DNA of 64,000 bases from Aldrovandia affinis. Its lineage: Eukaryota > Chordata > Actinopteri > Notacanthiformes > Halosauridae. The stretch covers positions 7,491,001 through 7,555,000 of the forward strand of contig JAINUG010000005.1 of the NCBI GenBank assembly GCA_029706075.1, read 5' to 3'. The notes under the pieces were generated by a model. The model worked only from the letters and a program-made list of their open reading frames with translations. It was not told where the DNA came from and did no database searches. This document shows, piece by piece, positions 23,161 to 34,455 of the stretch; position 1 is the stretch's first letter, and the number at the start of each line of letters is the position of its first letter. A program made the position numbers and the translations under genes.

Positions 23161-23858
23161 TCTATCCCTAGAAATACACTGGAAAGAAGCCATTCATTTT
23201 TTGGAGTTTTCCTTCATCAAAAAAGCAATTAAAACACTTTGGGGTTCTTCTTTGAATTATTTGGAGAAAAGCAAACACTTTTCTTAAGGAATCTGACAAT
23301 TCCCAGATGTCACTCGTTCTCACTCGTAAAAAGTGGAAATACGTTAGTATTCACTAGTTAGTGTGCAAAATCAGACTCATTTAACACAATACAAAAATGT
23401 ATTTTAATGAATTGTTAGGCATGCCAAATGAGCTAGTTGGCAGCGTTTCTCCTGCCACTGAAGCTGAAATCAACACAGCAGTGCTAAACATGCAAGTTGG
23501 GCAAATCGGACCAGTCAAGCAGTTGCTGAGAGAGCCAGCCCTGACCAATTTGGTGCCCTAGGCAACATTTTACCTGGTGCCCCTTGCATCGCAGCCAATT
23601 CCACCACCAATCGTTGTGTTCGTGCACTCACACAGAAACTACTGCATAGCTTTATGTTTTTGAGACTTTATTTTTATTTTAGAAACCAAAAAATTACAGA
23701 ATTACAACAATATTAAAGAAACCAGTGCTAAATGCACTAAATATAATATAAATAAGGGTATTGCACAAAATACAAACCAAATTGAAGATATTTATGGTTT
23801 GTGCAGCACACTTAAAATAAAGTTTATTTCTCAAAATGATGTAGGTTAAATTTTTTTA
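23161..23858. other. Unassigned stretch with hAT-like words
   Basis: Around 23540-23590, TTGGTGCCCTAGGCAACATT resembles the subterminal sequence of large fish hAT elements. Related words occur near 26930-26985, so 23.5-27.0 kb could hold a decayed element. No transposase was recognised. Confidence 0.3.
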
Positions 23859-24009
23859 CATTTTAGGCATTTAGCAGACGCTCTTATCCAGAGCGACTTA
23901 CACAGTTTACAGTTCTTTACATACAATCCATTTACACAGCTGGATATTTTACTGAAGCAATTTAGGTTAAGTACCTTGCTCAAGGGTACAACGGCAGTGT
24001 CCCCACCTG
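23859..24009 (-). mobile_element. Headless tRNA SINE tail (V-SINE-like)
   Basis: On the minus strand it reads ACCCTTGAGCAAGGTACTTA, CAGTAAAATATCCAGCTGTG, then AAGTCGCTCTGGATAAGAGC and GTCTGCTAAATGCC. The tRNA part is missing. It is of the same family as 16782-16996 and better preserved at the tail. Confidence 0.75.
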
Positions 24010-25980
24010 CTTATTCCCCAAACACCTGACTAGTCTTTCCCACTTTCCCTACGTAAATTTAAGTAGGAAGTAACTGACGTTAACCCTAGGTATTTATTAA
24101 ATTAGCCAACTTTACTATCGCCAAAAGTAAGCTAGCTAACAATAGAGAGGACAGCTCGGCTCTGTTCCAACGGTAACTACTATGCAATAAACTGTTTATT
24201 TAATCACATTACCTCTGTCTTTTTCCTGTTTTTCCTCCTCTTCTTTTTTCCCTTCCCTGGGCACCAGAGGGCTTTGGTATTTTTGACCTTATATTAAATG
24301 TGATAGTGTATTCGTGATATTAAATGCGCCATGTTCTTTCAGTAGTTAAGATAACTTGCCCTTCCCCCAGCAGTGGTGTTTCCAGGATCTTGCACATGGG
24401 GTGGCACAGAGGGGGCAAGGTCACATTAAGGGGAGGCACATGTTGAATGGACCAATTATTTATTAATATTCAATACTACTTATTACTACTTGTGTGACTG
24501 TATTCATAATGCTGCTCAGAGGTTTATTTACAGTATTGTATTGAAGTTACTCTGGAACAGAGCATCCATGATGCCTCAATGTAAAGTATAGCCTATATAC
24601 CTAAATAGTCTATAGCCTAAAACACAGGAGGCTCTCTGATTTTGCATGTATACATAATCCACTGTCTTTAAATGTGGCTTTCTTCCAATTAATGTTCCCA
24701 CCTATTGAAGTGAACGTCCTCTTAGGGGCGTTTGGAAGAGCAAAGTGTCTTCAAGGAAAGCAGTATGCTGCATCTTTGGACTGCGAATACTCTAGCCATG
24801 GGTGGGCCTTATACCACTCACTGTGGGAACTTCTCTTTGCACCCCCTGAAAGGTTTTAGGGAATGCCTGTAAGTGTGGCTGTATCAGTCCCTCATTTCTG
24901 AATTTGGATATATATATAATTTTATTAAAAATGAAAAAAGTAAAACTTCCCACTAACATAGTAGGCTATAGCCTATACTCTCCTCTGTACCTATTTAGTA
25001 CTGTATCAAGACTGCAACAACTAGCCTAACACTAATCATCCTAACCCAAACCTGATATTTAAGCCTGATGATTAGGCCTTACTCTTTCCATGGCTCCTGA
25101 CCTAATTGCACCATTCGTGCTACTGGTAAACTGCTCTTAGGCTGGAAGTAAAATTACCCACTATAGCAGATAGTCCATAGCTAGATTATCTAGATTTAAA
25201 TCCGCTATAGCAGTAGTTTTACATTTATCTTTTTCATAGTGCTGATTGTACAGGCATGTTGCTGTGTTTGAATTTGTAATAACAGATAATTGACATACCA
25301 TGAGGTCCAACTGGACGTCTGACAGGTGTCTCCTTGCCATCCTCCTCCTCTTGCTCTTTCCAGCTCCATCTCGGTCTCTTGCTCTCTCTCTTGCTCTGTC
25401 TCTGCATCTTTTTCTTACTCTGACTCTCCACCTCCCTGCCCATTGTTTGGCCTTTTTTTGCATAAAAAAGCTGAGTATATCCCCTGCTTCCTCTTCATGT
25501 TCTCCCTACTCTCATACACCTATACAATATATAAAATCACCTATACAACCAATATCTATATCCAAGTCATAAACATATAGGGGTCCATGATCAATGTAAC
25601 ATCATTTAAAAAATAAAGAAATGCCAACAATATAGCTCAAATTATCAACTGGAATTATATCTGGAATTTTGCTTTGAAAGAGACAAATGCTAAACATGGT
25701 ATAAGTACTTTTAGGCTTTTCGACTGATAGCTAGCTATTTTCTGGCTGTTTCATGGAATAAATCAATTAGACATTGAAATTCATTGTAGACTGCTCTTTT
25801 TTTTACAAATACACTGATACATTCATGTTCATGAATGTTAACGTTCTGCATAATCTAATGCAAATTGATTAACATTAGCCTAAATGTTAGTCTTTAGCCT
25901 GACAGAACCGTCCAATCAGTCTCAGTAGAATATGCAACATAACATCGTTAACGTTATATTATAGGCAACAAAACGGATTC
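24010..25980. other. Unassigned intronic stretch
   Basis: No gene is seen. A CTCT-rich stretch at 25340-25440 produces long but meaningless open frames on both strands. Confidence 0.4.
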
Positions 25981-25997
25981 AGAAAAGAGGTGGATTA

Positions 25998-26366
25998 GGG
26001 CCTCCCGCGTGGTCTAGTGGTTTCAACGTCCGGCGCTGGCCACTGCAACCGGGGTTCGATTCCCCGTAGCGCCAGAGTCGGCTCTGGCCGGGAGTGCCAC
26101 CGGGGGCGGCAATTGGCTGTCCACCCCAGGGAGGGGGGGAAGCCGACACTGTTCACTGCGCACAGGAGTGGTTCTGGGGTGCCAGAGTTACAGTCGACAG
26201 CATGACGAATGCTATCTCGGAGGAGACGATGCTTCGCCTTTGTCACTATTGGTCACAGGGCTATGGCAGTGAACTACAAGGGAGGGGACTGACCTAAGAA
26301 TAGCGGGAGTGATTGGCTACCAAATTGGGAGAAAAACTGGATAAAATGAGAACTAATTTTAAAAAA
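25998..26366 (+). mobile_element. tRNA-derived SINE, family A, full length
   Basis: It starts GGGCCTCCCGCGTGGTCTAG (A-box region), with B box GGTTCGATTCC and the shared body GGCGGCAATTGGCTGTCC. The tail is TTGGCTACCAAATTGGGAG, and it ends in an A-rich run. It is flanked by AGAAAAGAGGTGGATT (25981) and AGAAAAGAGGTGAATT (26367), a 16-bp target duplication with one mismatch. This is the best-preserved family A copy here. Confidence 0.92.
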
Positions 26367-26382
26367 AGAAAAGAGGTGAATT

Positions 26383-28008
26383 GATACGGGCTCTATGATT
26401 TTCCCAAGCCAAAACAATCCCATTGTGCAATGTTGTCGGCTTATTATTCATACCTCAGTGACTGCAACCTAGTTGCTAGCTAAGCTAACTTTATGTTTTC
26501 CCTGCCAAGATATGATTGAAGAATCGCACGCTAAACCATAAATAGTCTGCCATAACACAGTTCGAAGAATAGCCTGCCTGCTTAGCTAGCTAGCTAACAT
26601 TAGTAGCTTGCTAGTCTCTGGCCACACATATTTGTAGTAATGTTGGCTAGCTAACCAACATTACTGTTTGCAAAAAGCTGTTATGAACTTAAAGCTAGCT
26701 AATTGTTAGATATGATCGCTAATGTTAGCTATTACGTCTTTGGCCTGTAACGATACTAACGTTAACGCTATCAAACTAACTATACTGTATGCTCACATAG
26801 TAGCCCATGTAATAACAATTTAGATGGTTGTGGTGAAAATTGCCACAATGCTTAACCCATCCTCACCTCTCAGTTAAAATGCATGTTTTTCCTTCTCTTT
26901 TTCCTTTTTATATTTTCCCCTCTTCCTCATTTGGCGTGCCCCCTATGGATGAACAGTGCCCCTAGCATTCGCCTATATTGCCTATGCCACGGGGCAGCTG
27001 TGGCTGTTGAAGACCGATGCACCAAGTGGTGGGATACAAATGTTACAAATTCATTAATGCCAGTACTCTGACACCGGATAGACTTGGTCCAATTGAAGGA
27101 CTGCTCTAACCTAGCTTGTTAGCTCTATAAAAGCTCTATAAAGGACATTACTGTCGCTATAAATGGATAAATGTGGAGCATAGAACAGAACTTTTCACAT
27201 CGCCTATTTTGAAGTGAGGAGCCCAAGTTTGCCTGAGTGAAGGTTGTAGTTCTTCTCGGCTGAAGTGAGTGTTGTTGAGCTATATCCAGTGACATTCAGT
27301 CTCCCATTCTGGCACTGATAAAGGACAAGTCCCAGAGCCTGTTCCTAGGCATCGGTGTGGAGCATGAATGGTTAAAGTCACGGTAAGCTAATACAGACAG
27401 ATTGGTCAACATATGACTCTAGCTCCCAAATGTCCTATGGTGTTCATTTGTCTATTCTACATGAGTCCTGGAGAACAGCTGGGGATCTGTTCCTCTCCCT
27501 CTGTGCAGTTTCCCTGGTGATACTTCAGCTGTTTTCTTCACTTGAAGTAGTTAATAAATTGTTTTTGCTATCCTTGAAAAGTCTTGGATGAAGGTTAAAT
27601 GAATCAGGAATCCGAGTAGCTTGTGACATCTCCAACTGGGTGTTTTGTCCCTCAGGACCAAGACTGCTTTGAGATCTTTGAAGGTGATCTGAACAGTTCA
27701 CATTTAGTTGGTCTCAGCTTCACTTCATGGCATTGAAGGGCTCTCTGGACTCCCTCCACATGGTCAGAACAGAGCGAATCTAACGTCTCTCCTCCGTGCT
27801 TCTCTGGAGCGCCTTGGGGGCAATTTAACAGCCTAAAAGGGATCCGTACACACTCCTAGAGCCCTGAGAACAGTGAGGAACTATTTCACTCATAGAAGCT
27901 CCAGGAAGTGAGGAACACAGTTAGATGTTTCAACTCTTCATCCACGAAACCTTAATGGTGGGCTTTATCTTGATCTAGGTTGGAAAACCAACTGCAGCCC
28001 AGGGTATA
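26383..28008. other. Unassigned intronic stretch
   Basis: CTAG-type words are dense at 26570-26770. The stretch 27360-27960 looks single-copy. No gene is recognised. Confidence 0.4.
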
Positions 28009-28382
28009 AGTCAGGTATTTTTTTTAACCAAGGTTTATTTTTGAGTTTTTTCCATTACATTTACAGAAACCTGCATACATTATTACAGGGTTTTCAGAAC
28101 AGTTTCCCCTCTCCTCCGTTCTTCTTCCCAACCTCCTTTCCGCTTTCCCTTCTGCTCACCCCTCCTTAACTCCCACCCTCCTCCTCTACTACACCTAACC
28201 CACCCTCCCTCCCCCATAGTTGCAGTTTGGCAGGATTAGTGGGTTCAAGGACTAAGTAAAGGGGGGGGAAATATAAATATATATATATAAGGTCAAAACA
28301 TTTTTTAAGAGGGATAGGGGAGGGGAAGAGGAGGGGATGAGAGGAGAAAATAAAAAAACAACTCTTTGCATTACTTCATTAA

Positions 28383-28574
28383 CCCATTCAGACCTAAAAT
28401 GCCTGCTAAAAACGCCTATTAAAACCTAAGCAATTATTCTACACAACCTCTTAAAACCTGAGGGTTTTCTGGAAAAAATTTCAAAAAAAAAAGCCGACAC
28501 CAACGTGCACTTAATCCAGTGCATTTCATTAAGCAAAATCAAGCGACCTAAACGTCACTCCAGGTCTTAATGGG
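28383..28574. mobile_element. piggyBac-type MITE in the L1 3' region
   Basis: TTAA at 28379-28382 and 28575-28578 flank a 192-bp unit. Its inverted ends are CCCATTCAGACCT and AGGTCTTAATGGG. Removing it and one TTAA restores continuous L1 3' sequence. It has no coding capacity. Any transposase must come from elsewhere. Confidence 0.88.
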
Positions 28575-28664
28575 TTAATCCAGTGAGTGAATGATGGTGG
28601 GGTAGTCTCTTTCCACCTAAGTAGGATCAACCTTCTTGCCAGTAAGGTGGCATAGGCTAGAGGC

Positions 28665-31600
28665 TTAGGTAGTGGACAGGGTTGGCTCATCTGTCAAGAC
28701 TCCAAATATTGCCGTTAGAGGAGAGAACTCCAGAGGCCGCTCAAATATGCTGGATAACTTCTCAAAAATGGAATGCCAAAATGAGTTTAATTTAGGACAG
28801 GTCCAAAACGTGTGCAAGTGTAACTGGAGCTTGTCTACATCAGTCACAGGTCGGGTCCAGATCTGGCTTGATTTTAGCTCATTTAACTTTGGACGATTGA
28901 CAATTTTGAATTGAAGTACAACATGCCTAGCGCATATCGAGGAGGAGTGAACCCGCTTCAGGAGTGAGTCCCAAGCCCCCTCTGGGATTGTCATACCCAA
29001 GTCTTCTTCCCAATGGTCCTTTAGTGACAATAAGGAGGCTGAGTTGAAGGTGCTCAGCTTGCAAAAAATTGTGCTAATGACACCTCTGTTAAAGGGGTTT
29101 ACCTCCAGGATTTAATCCAATGGGGTTCTAGGGGGGCATGCTGGGAACTGGGGCCATACAGCTCATACAAAGTTGCGGACCTGTAGATATCTAAAAAAGT
29201 GGGATTGTGGCAAGTTGAATTTTTCAGTAAGCTGAGTGAAGGAAACAAAAATGCAGTCAATATACAGGTCCCTCAGAGAGCCAAGACCCCTTTCCCTCCA
29301 GAAAGTAAAGGCACTATCTGACAGGGAGGGGGGAAATAAGTGGTTGCTATCTATAGGGGCCAAAGTAGAAAGGGTCTTAAGGTCAAAGGTCTATCTGAAC
29401 TGTTTGCAAATTTTTTTTTTTTGTTGTTGTTGTTTTTTCGTTTTTTTTCTGATTTTATCCCATTTTTCTCCCAATTTGGTAGCCAATTAGACCCGCTATT
29501 TTTATGTCAATCCCCCCCTAGTAATGTGAGTTCGCTGCCGTAGTCCTGCGACCGGTAGTGACGAAGGCGAAGTGACGCCTCTTCCGAGACGTCACTCGCC
29601 AAGCCGTCGACCGAACCCGGTACTTACAGGGCCACTCTACGCAGAGCGAACGTCACGTCGGCTTCCCTCCCCCTCCCTGGGGCGGACAGCCAATCGCCGC
29701 CCCCTGGTGGCACTCCCGGCCAAAGCCGACACTTGGCGAGACGGGAATTGAACCCGGTCTCCGTGGCCAGCGTCGGACGTTGTAACCACTGGACCACGCG
29801 GGAGGCCCCTGCAAATTTTAACAGATTCACAAATGATAATATTGGTTGTAAATTTTGATTTGGATCCAGGTAATGGGAACGAGGAACAGAGAAGAGCTTT
29901 AAGGGAAACTGAATAACTGGAGGTCTCTAAGGCCAGCCAGGAGGGTGTTTCAGAGTTTTCAGTTGGAGATTTCTAAAAGGACATGTTCCTTATGTTAGCT
30001 GACCAGATGACAAAATTATGTCATCAATTTATCCAGAGAGGTGAAGAAAGATTTAGTGATCAAAACTGGGACACATTGAAATAGATAAAGAAACCTGGTT
30101 GATACAGCCTGCTAGAGTAAGAGGCAAAATTGACCAGCGGTTAAGGTCTTGCTTTGTGCAGTCCAGTAGACGGAGCAAATTACTTTTAAAGAGATCTTTG
30201 AATTTACGCATCACCGAGATACCCAAGTAAGTGAACTTATTTGAGGATACTTTAAAAGGCAAGGAGCTTAAGGAACATTGAGCTGCAGCAGAATTAATTG
30301 GAAATAATTAACTCTTGTGTAAATTGAGCTTGTAGCCTGAACGTTTCCCAAAATCTTTAAGCAAATTCCACACAATGGGGAGGCATGACAAAGGGTCCGA
30401 AACATACAAAAGTAAATCGTCTGCATAAAGGGAGACTCTATGTTCCTGATCTCGAAGGACTCCTTGAATACGTTGATCACTTTGCAGAGCAATGGCTAGG
30501 GGTTCAATGGCAATGGGCAGCCCTGTCTCATGCTTTGCTGTAGCTGAAATGGTGGAGAGATTGTGTTATTGGTGCAAATTGAAGCCTTGGGAGATGAGTA
30601 TGAGACTTTAATCCATGAGATAAAATTATCGCCAAAGCCAAATTTGCACAGTGTGTAGAAAAAGGTAGTCCCACTCAGCGCGGTCAAATGCCTTTTCAGC
30701 GTCGAGTATCACCACCACCTCTGGGGTCGGAGACGATGGAGAGGAGTATAATATGTTGAAACGGTGACGAAAAAAAAGAGTGTGCTTAATGAACCCAGTT
30801 TGGTCGAAGGAAATGATTGAGGGTAAAACAGTTTCGAGATGACGTGCCAGGTTTTTCGCTAAATTTTAACATCCGTATTGAGAAGCGAGATTGGGGCGAT
30901 AGGAGCCACATTCCAGAGGATCCTTATCGTTTTTCAGCAAAACTGAAATGGAAGCTTAGCATAGGGTGGGGGGTAGGGAAAGTGTGGAAAAAGATTCATT
31001 AAACGTATCAACTAGGAGAGGAGATGGGGCCTCCAGAAACTTTTTTTTAAAATTCAGTAGGGAACCCATCAGGTCCAGGAGATTTCCTACTTTGCATGGA
31101 TTTAATGGCTTGTTTGACCTCATCGGATGACAACGGGTCTTCTAAGTTGGCTTTCACCTGTGAATTTACAGAGGGAATCTCCAAATTATTAACAAAATTG
31201 TCCATTAGAGATGGGATACTAAGTGACTCAGAGGTATAAAGCTTTTAGTAGAAATAATGGAAAGTGCTGTTTATTTCCTCATGATTAGAGGTAATAGTGC
31301 CAGATGGTGGACGAATCTCTGAAATTGCTTGGCGAGCTCTTGCCTGGCGGAGTTGGTGTGCAAAGGTTTTACTGGGCTTTTTCCCATATTCGTATGAAAT
31401 GTGACGCAATTTTAGGAGAAGTCTTTCGGCTTGATTTGTTGTCAGAATTTCGAATTCAGTCTGCAGTGAAAGATGTTTTTATATGGGTCGGGAGATGGAG
31501 AATTTGCATAGGTTCTGTCCAGATCCAGGATGAGGTTCGTCAAGGTATTGATCCGGTTCAATTTGCGTTTCCTATCCTGCAAAGTATAAGCAATGGTCTG

Positions 31601-31870
31601 GTCCCTGAGATATGCCCTTAGAGCCTCCCATATGGTGGAGGGGGACATCCCAGGGGTCTGATTCATTTCTAGGAAAAAAAGTTATTTACGATGATAAGAA
31701 TTTAACAAACTGCATCAAAGAGTAGCAGGGAGTTAAAACACCAAGGGCGATGTGCTGGGGGACGGTTTAGCATGCCAAGTTCCAAGACCAAGGAAGGCAT
31801 GATCAGAAATGACTATTGCCTGGTAGTCACATTTACGGATAGATGGTAGTAGTTTATTATCTATCAGGAA
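28665..31870 (-). pseudogene. L1 ORF2 relic (endonuclease end, reverse transcriptase, C-terminus)
   Basis: On the minus strand, SRIDYFLIDNKLLPSI (about 31830-31880) is the end of the endonuclease domain. Then come the reverse transcriptase blocks, with a tract containing GFGDNFISWIKV and QSMRQGCPL (30496-30640) and the catalytic YADD coded at 30416-30427. The C-terminal part ends near 28665 and contains HTFWTCPKLNSFW (about 28770-28810). Many frameshifts and stops, and the nested SINE, make it dead. The N-terminal endonuclease is absent. Confidence 0.88.
29415..29809 (-). mobile_element. tRNA-derived SINE, family A, nested in L1
   Basis: On the minus strand the head GGGGCCTCCCGCGTGGTCCA is followed by a decayed B box, the shared body and the tail. 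The target duplication TGCAAATTTT is at 29405-29414 and 29810-29819. It inserted after the L1, which gives relative ages. Confidence 0.9.
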
Positions 31871-31919
31871 ATAGTCAATACGAGAATATGATCTATGAAC
31901 ATGGGAGAAAAGAGAGTAT

Positions 31920-32484
31920 GCCCGAGCTGTTGTCTATGTGCCCTGTCTAACAGTGGTTTGTCGTCGAGTTTAAGCAGATCCTTCAGCAGGGTAGCTATGA
32001 ACTCCCTAGGCCGCAGCCCTTCCAGACTCTCCTCGACCCTAATTATTCTCAAGTTTCTGCGTGATCTTCCCTCAAGATCCTCGCATTTATCACGTAGGGT
32101 GGTTACCTCTGCAGAGAGTTTCTGGAGTTCGGTCTTAATGGACGCTGTAGTATCTGACCAATGTGACATTGCCTGTTCTAATTCGCCCACACGGCTAGCC
32201 AAAGACTCAGCTCGGGACTGAATTGTTGATATCTCAGAGCGTAGTTTGCTCAGCACCGCTGCTAATTTGCCCTTTATGGATGCAGTTAGAGCGTCCATCT
32301 TAGCATCAACCAATGCACAAATGTTGGGTTTAATAGAAGCTATTTCAGACCGAATTGAAGCCAAGGCACGTAAAATAGCATCAGATGGGGAGGCAGACTG
32401 GATGGGTTCGTTGATGTCCATTGTTTGGGCCTGGCTGTCTTCAGACAGAGCTAGCGTTTCTCTTCTGCCACGCAGGTTAGGCAT
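31920..32484 (-). pseudogene. L1 ORF1 protein, N-terminal and coiled-coil part
   Basis: On the minus strand, an open frame from 32484 encodes an RNA-binding ORF1p-like protein of about 190 residues. It has a long coiled-coil-like middle with heptad Leu/Ile spacing, then KCEDLEGRSRRNLRIIRV, the start of the conserved RRM-like domain, and continues to LLKDLLKLDDKPLLDRAHR. It then runs into sequence of the ORF2 endonuclease near 31900, so its C-terminus is lost. Normal L1 ORF1p is around 300 or more residues. Confidence 0.85.
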
Positions 32485-32705
32485 ACATAGTGATGCCTGA
32501 ACCGAAGGATTATTAAGTGAAAGTAAAATAAATTATCTAAAAATCAACAGGAACGGAAAGTATGTTCAAAAACGTTGTAAATTAAAGTTAAATGGATGAT
32601 AACAGTGCCAGTTGAATATAATTAATTAAATATTTGCAGGGAGCTCTGATTACTCTGTCTTACGTGCTCATCGTTCACTAGCGCCCCCCATCAGTCAGAT
32701 ATTTT

Positions 32706-33120
32706 ATCCGGTGGAGAAGTCTGTAGTTGATGCATAGCCTTATGTGTCTTATGGACACAAGTCTTACGGTGCATGTCTAATGGACACATACAACTGGTGC
32801 AGAGTATAGTGACTTAGATTTGACAATCCAGCCTTTCGTCAGCAGATCTTTGATTTACTCTTCCACCTCCCTACAGAGTGTTTTTGGCACTGATGCATAT
32901 ATTCTTCTGTATAGGGATGTCATCTTTCAGGTTGATGTGCATCTGAAAACTGGAAGTGCACCCAATGTAATCGTTGTCATGTGCAAAAGCAGAGGATTCT
33001 TCAAAGGGAATTTTCCTCACAATCTGTTGTTGTGCTTTCTTCAGGTGGCTTTGGTCCACTGGGGGCTGCCACAACAGGAGTGGGTTGTCTCCTAGGCTAG
33101 GTGAAGAATTGATGCTGTTG
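32706..33120. other. Unassigned intronic stretch
   Basis: No gene or repeat that I recognise is seen. Confidence 0.4.
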
Positions 33121-33131
33121 ACCTCTATGCC

Positions 33132-33493
33132 GTGGCGGCATGGTGGTGCAGTGGATAGCACTGTTGCCTCACAGCAAGAAGGTCTCGGGTTCGAATCCAG
33201 GCCGGGGGCCTTTCTGTGTGGAGTTTGCATGTTCTCCCCATGTCCGCGTGGGTTTCCTCCAGGTACTTCGGTTTCTTCCCACAGTCCAAAGACATGCACG
33301 TTAGGCTAATTGGAGAGTCTAAATTGCCCGTAGGTATGAGTGTGTGAGTGAATGGTGTATGTAGTGCCCTGCGCTGGATTGGCGACCTGTCCAGGGTGTA
33401 TTCCTGCCTCTCGCCCTAATGCATGCTGGGATAGGCTCCAGCCCCCCCGCGACCCTAACTAGGAATAAGCGGCTGAAGATGAGATGAGATGAA
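33132..33493 (+). mobile_element. tRNA-headed SINE with GATGAGATGA tail
   Basis: The head GCATGGTGGTGCAGTGGATA and B box GGTTCGAATCC precede a body containing GTGGAGTTTGCATGTTCTCC and CAGTCCAAAGACATGCA. The tail ends in GATGAGATGAGATGA. It is flanked by ACCTCTATGCC (33121-33131) and ACTTCTATGCC (33494-33504). This is a widespread fish and amphibian repeat, sometimes called Mermaid-like; that name is from memory. Confidence 0.88.
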
Positions 33494-33604
33494 ACTTCTA
33501 TGCCAAATTTAGTTTTTACAATTGGGTTATTTGGTGTTTTTTGTTATGTTTGCCTGGTTGATCTTTTTCCAATATTTTAGTGATTTGCTGGATGGCTCTT
33601 CTTC

Positions 33605-34455
33605 ATTTTTAACTTAACCCCTGCGAATTACATCCTTATAATGCTTTGAGACCATTTAGTACGTTTGACGTAGATTTAAATCTTTCCTCATAACTTTGAC
33701 CTGTCATACCAGGAACCAATTTAGTTGCCCTCCTTTCTACTGCTTCAAGACCTTTTATATCTTTCTTTTAGTGTGGTGCACAGAATAGCTTACACTACTT
33801 TAAATGTGGTCTGACAAAGTTGCATAACATCAATATGCTGATAAACTTTGATCCACTACTACGATGAAGTCTCTTGGAATTGAACACATTATAAAATATG
33901 TCTTAATGTAGTATTTCGCATGTGCAGAACTTTACATGATATTCATCTGCCAGGTTCCTAGGCTTTGTAAAAGTAATCTTGGATTGAAACCTATAGCAGA
34001 TGCCAAAATGTTTGCTAATGTTTGTATTATATGCAAATTGAAATATTTTGCTACTAACATCCCTACTAAGCTCATTTATGTTATTAAGGAAAAGCATTTT
34101 ATGTGAGATGCAAGTTAAACAAAACAGTTTTGTAGCTCCCTGGGCCCCCTTCTTATATATTGGAATTATTATACTACCTTGCTTTCAGTCATATGGTATT
34201 TCTCCATTTTGTTTAGGGATTGCATTAAAATATTTGTTAGTAGTTTATTAATAATCTCCCCAAATACTTCTTCATCCCTTATCTCAATGTCCTCTGTACA
34301 TTAGATGTACTTGTAGGCGTATTTGTAACCTCTTCTATGGTAAAGCTCTCAACAAAGTAACTGTTTAGGGTATCAGCAACATCCTTATTATTATAAAGCA
34401 AAGCTCCTTCCTTTTTGAATGCACTTAACCTCTTCTTGAACTTTCCTTCTTCTAC
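33605..34455 (-). mobile_element. CR1/L2-like LINE reverse transcriptase relic
   Basis: On the minus strand there are four conserved pieces in the right order. They are ADTLNSYFVESFTIEEV before the reverse transcriptase, then IIPIYKKGAQGATK (finger motif). Next is a catalytic-box region reading SSKIFQFAYNTNISK, where FADDT is expected, so the key aspartates are gone. The last is LEAVERRATKLVPGMTGQSY near the C-terminus. Frameshifts separate the pieces. It is an old, dead copy. Confidence 0.8.

Larger units (their letters stand above)
28022..32692 (-). mobile_element. L1-clade LINE, end-to-end, internally deleted, with two nested insertions
   Basis: It is flanked by AGTCAGGTATTTT (28009-28021) and AGTCAGATATTTT (32693-32705), a 13-bp duplication with one mismatch. 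On the minus strand there are, in order, a 5' leader, ORF1 relic, ORF2 relic, 3' UTR and an AATAAA followed by a short A tail at about 28022-28045. A piggyBac-type MITE (28383-28574) and a SINE (29415-29809) are inserted in it. The presence of both ends suggests a full-length arrival that later decayed. Confidence 0.9.

Noticed and set aside
23520-27010. Single 3.5-kb autonomous hAT element bounded by GTGCCCTAGGCAA-like words
   Set aside because: No transposase sequence and no 8-bp duplication were found. The words may belong to separate relics.
31864-32484. 206-codon minus frame as a host gene
   Set aside because: Its coiled coil and position upstream of an L1 reverse transcriptase mark it as L1 ORF1p, and it runs into ORF2 sequence.
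32974-33309. 111- and 142-codon frames at 32.9-33.3 kb
   Set aside because: They overlap the SINE at 33132-33493 and its flank, and no protein similarity was recognised.
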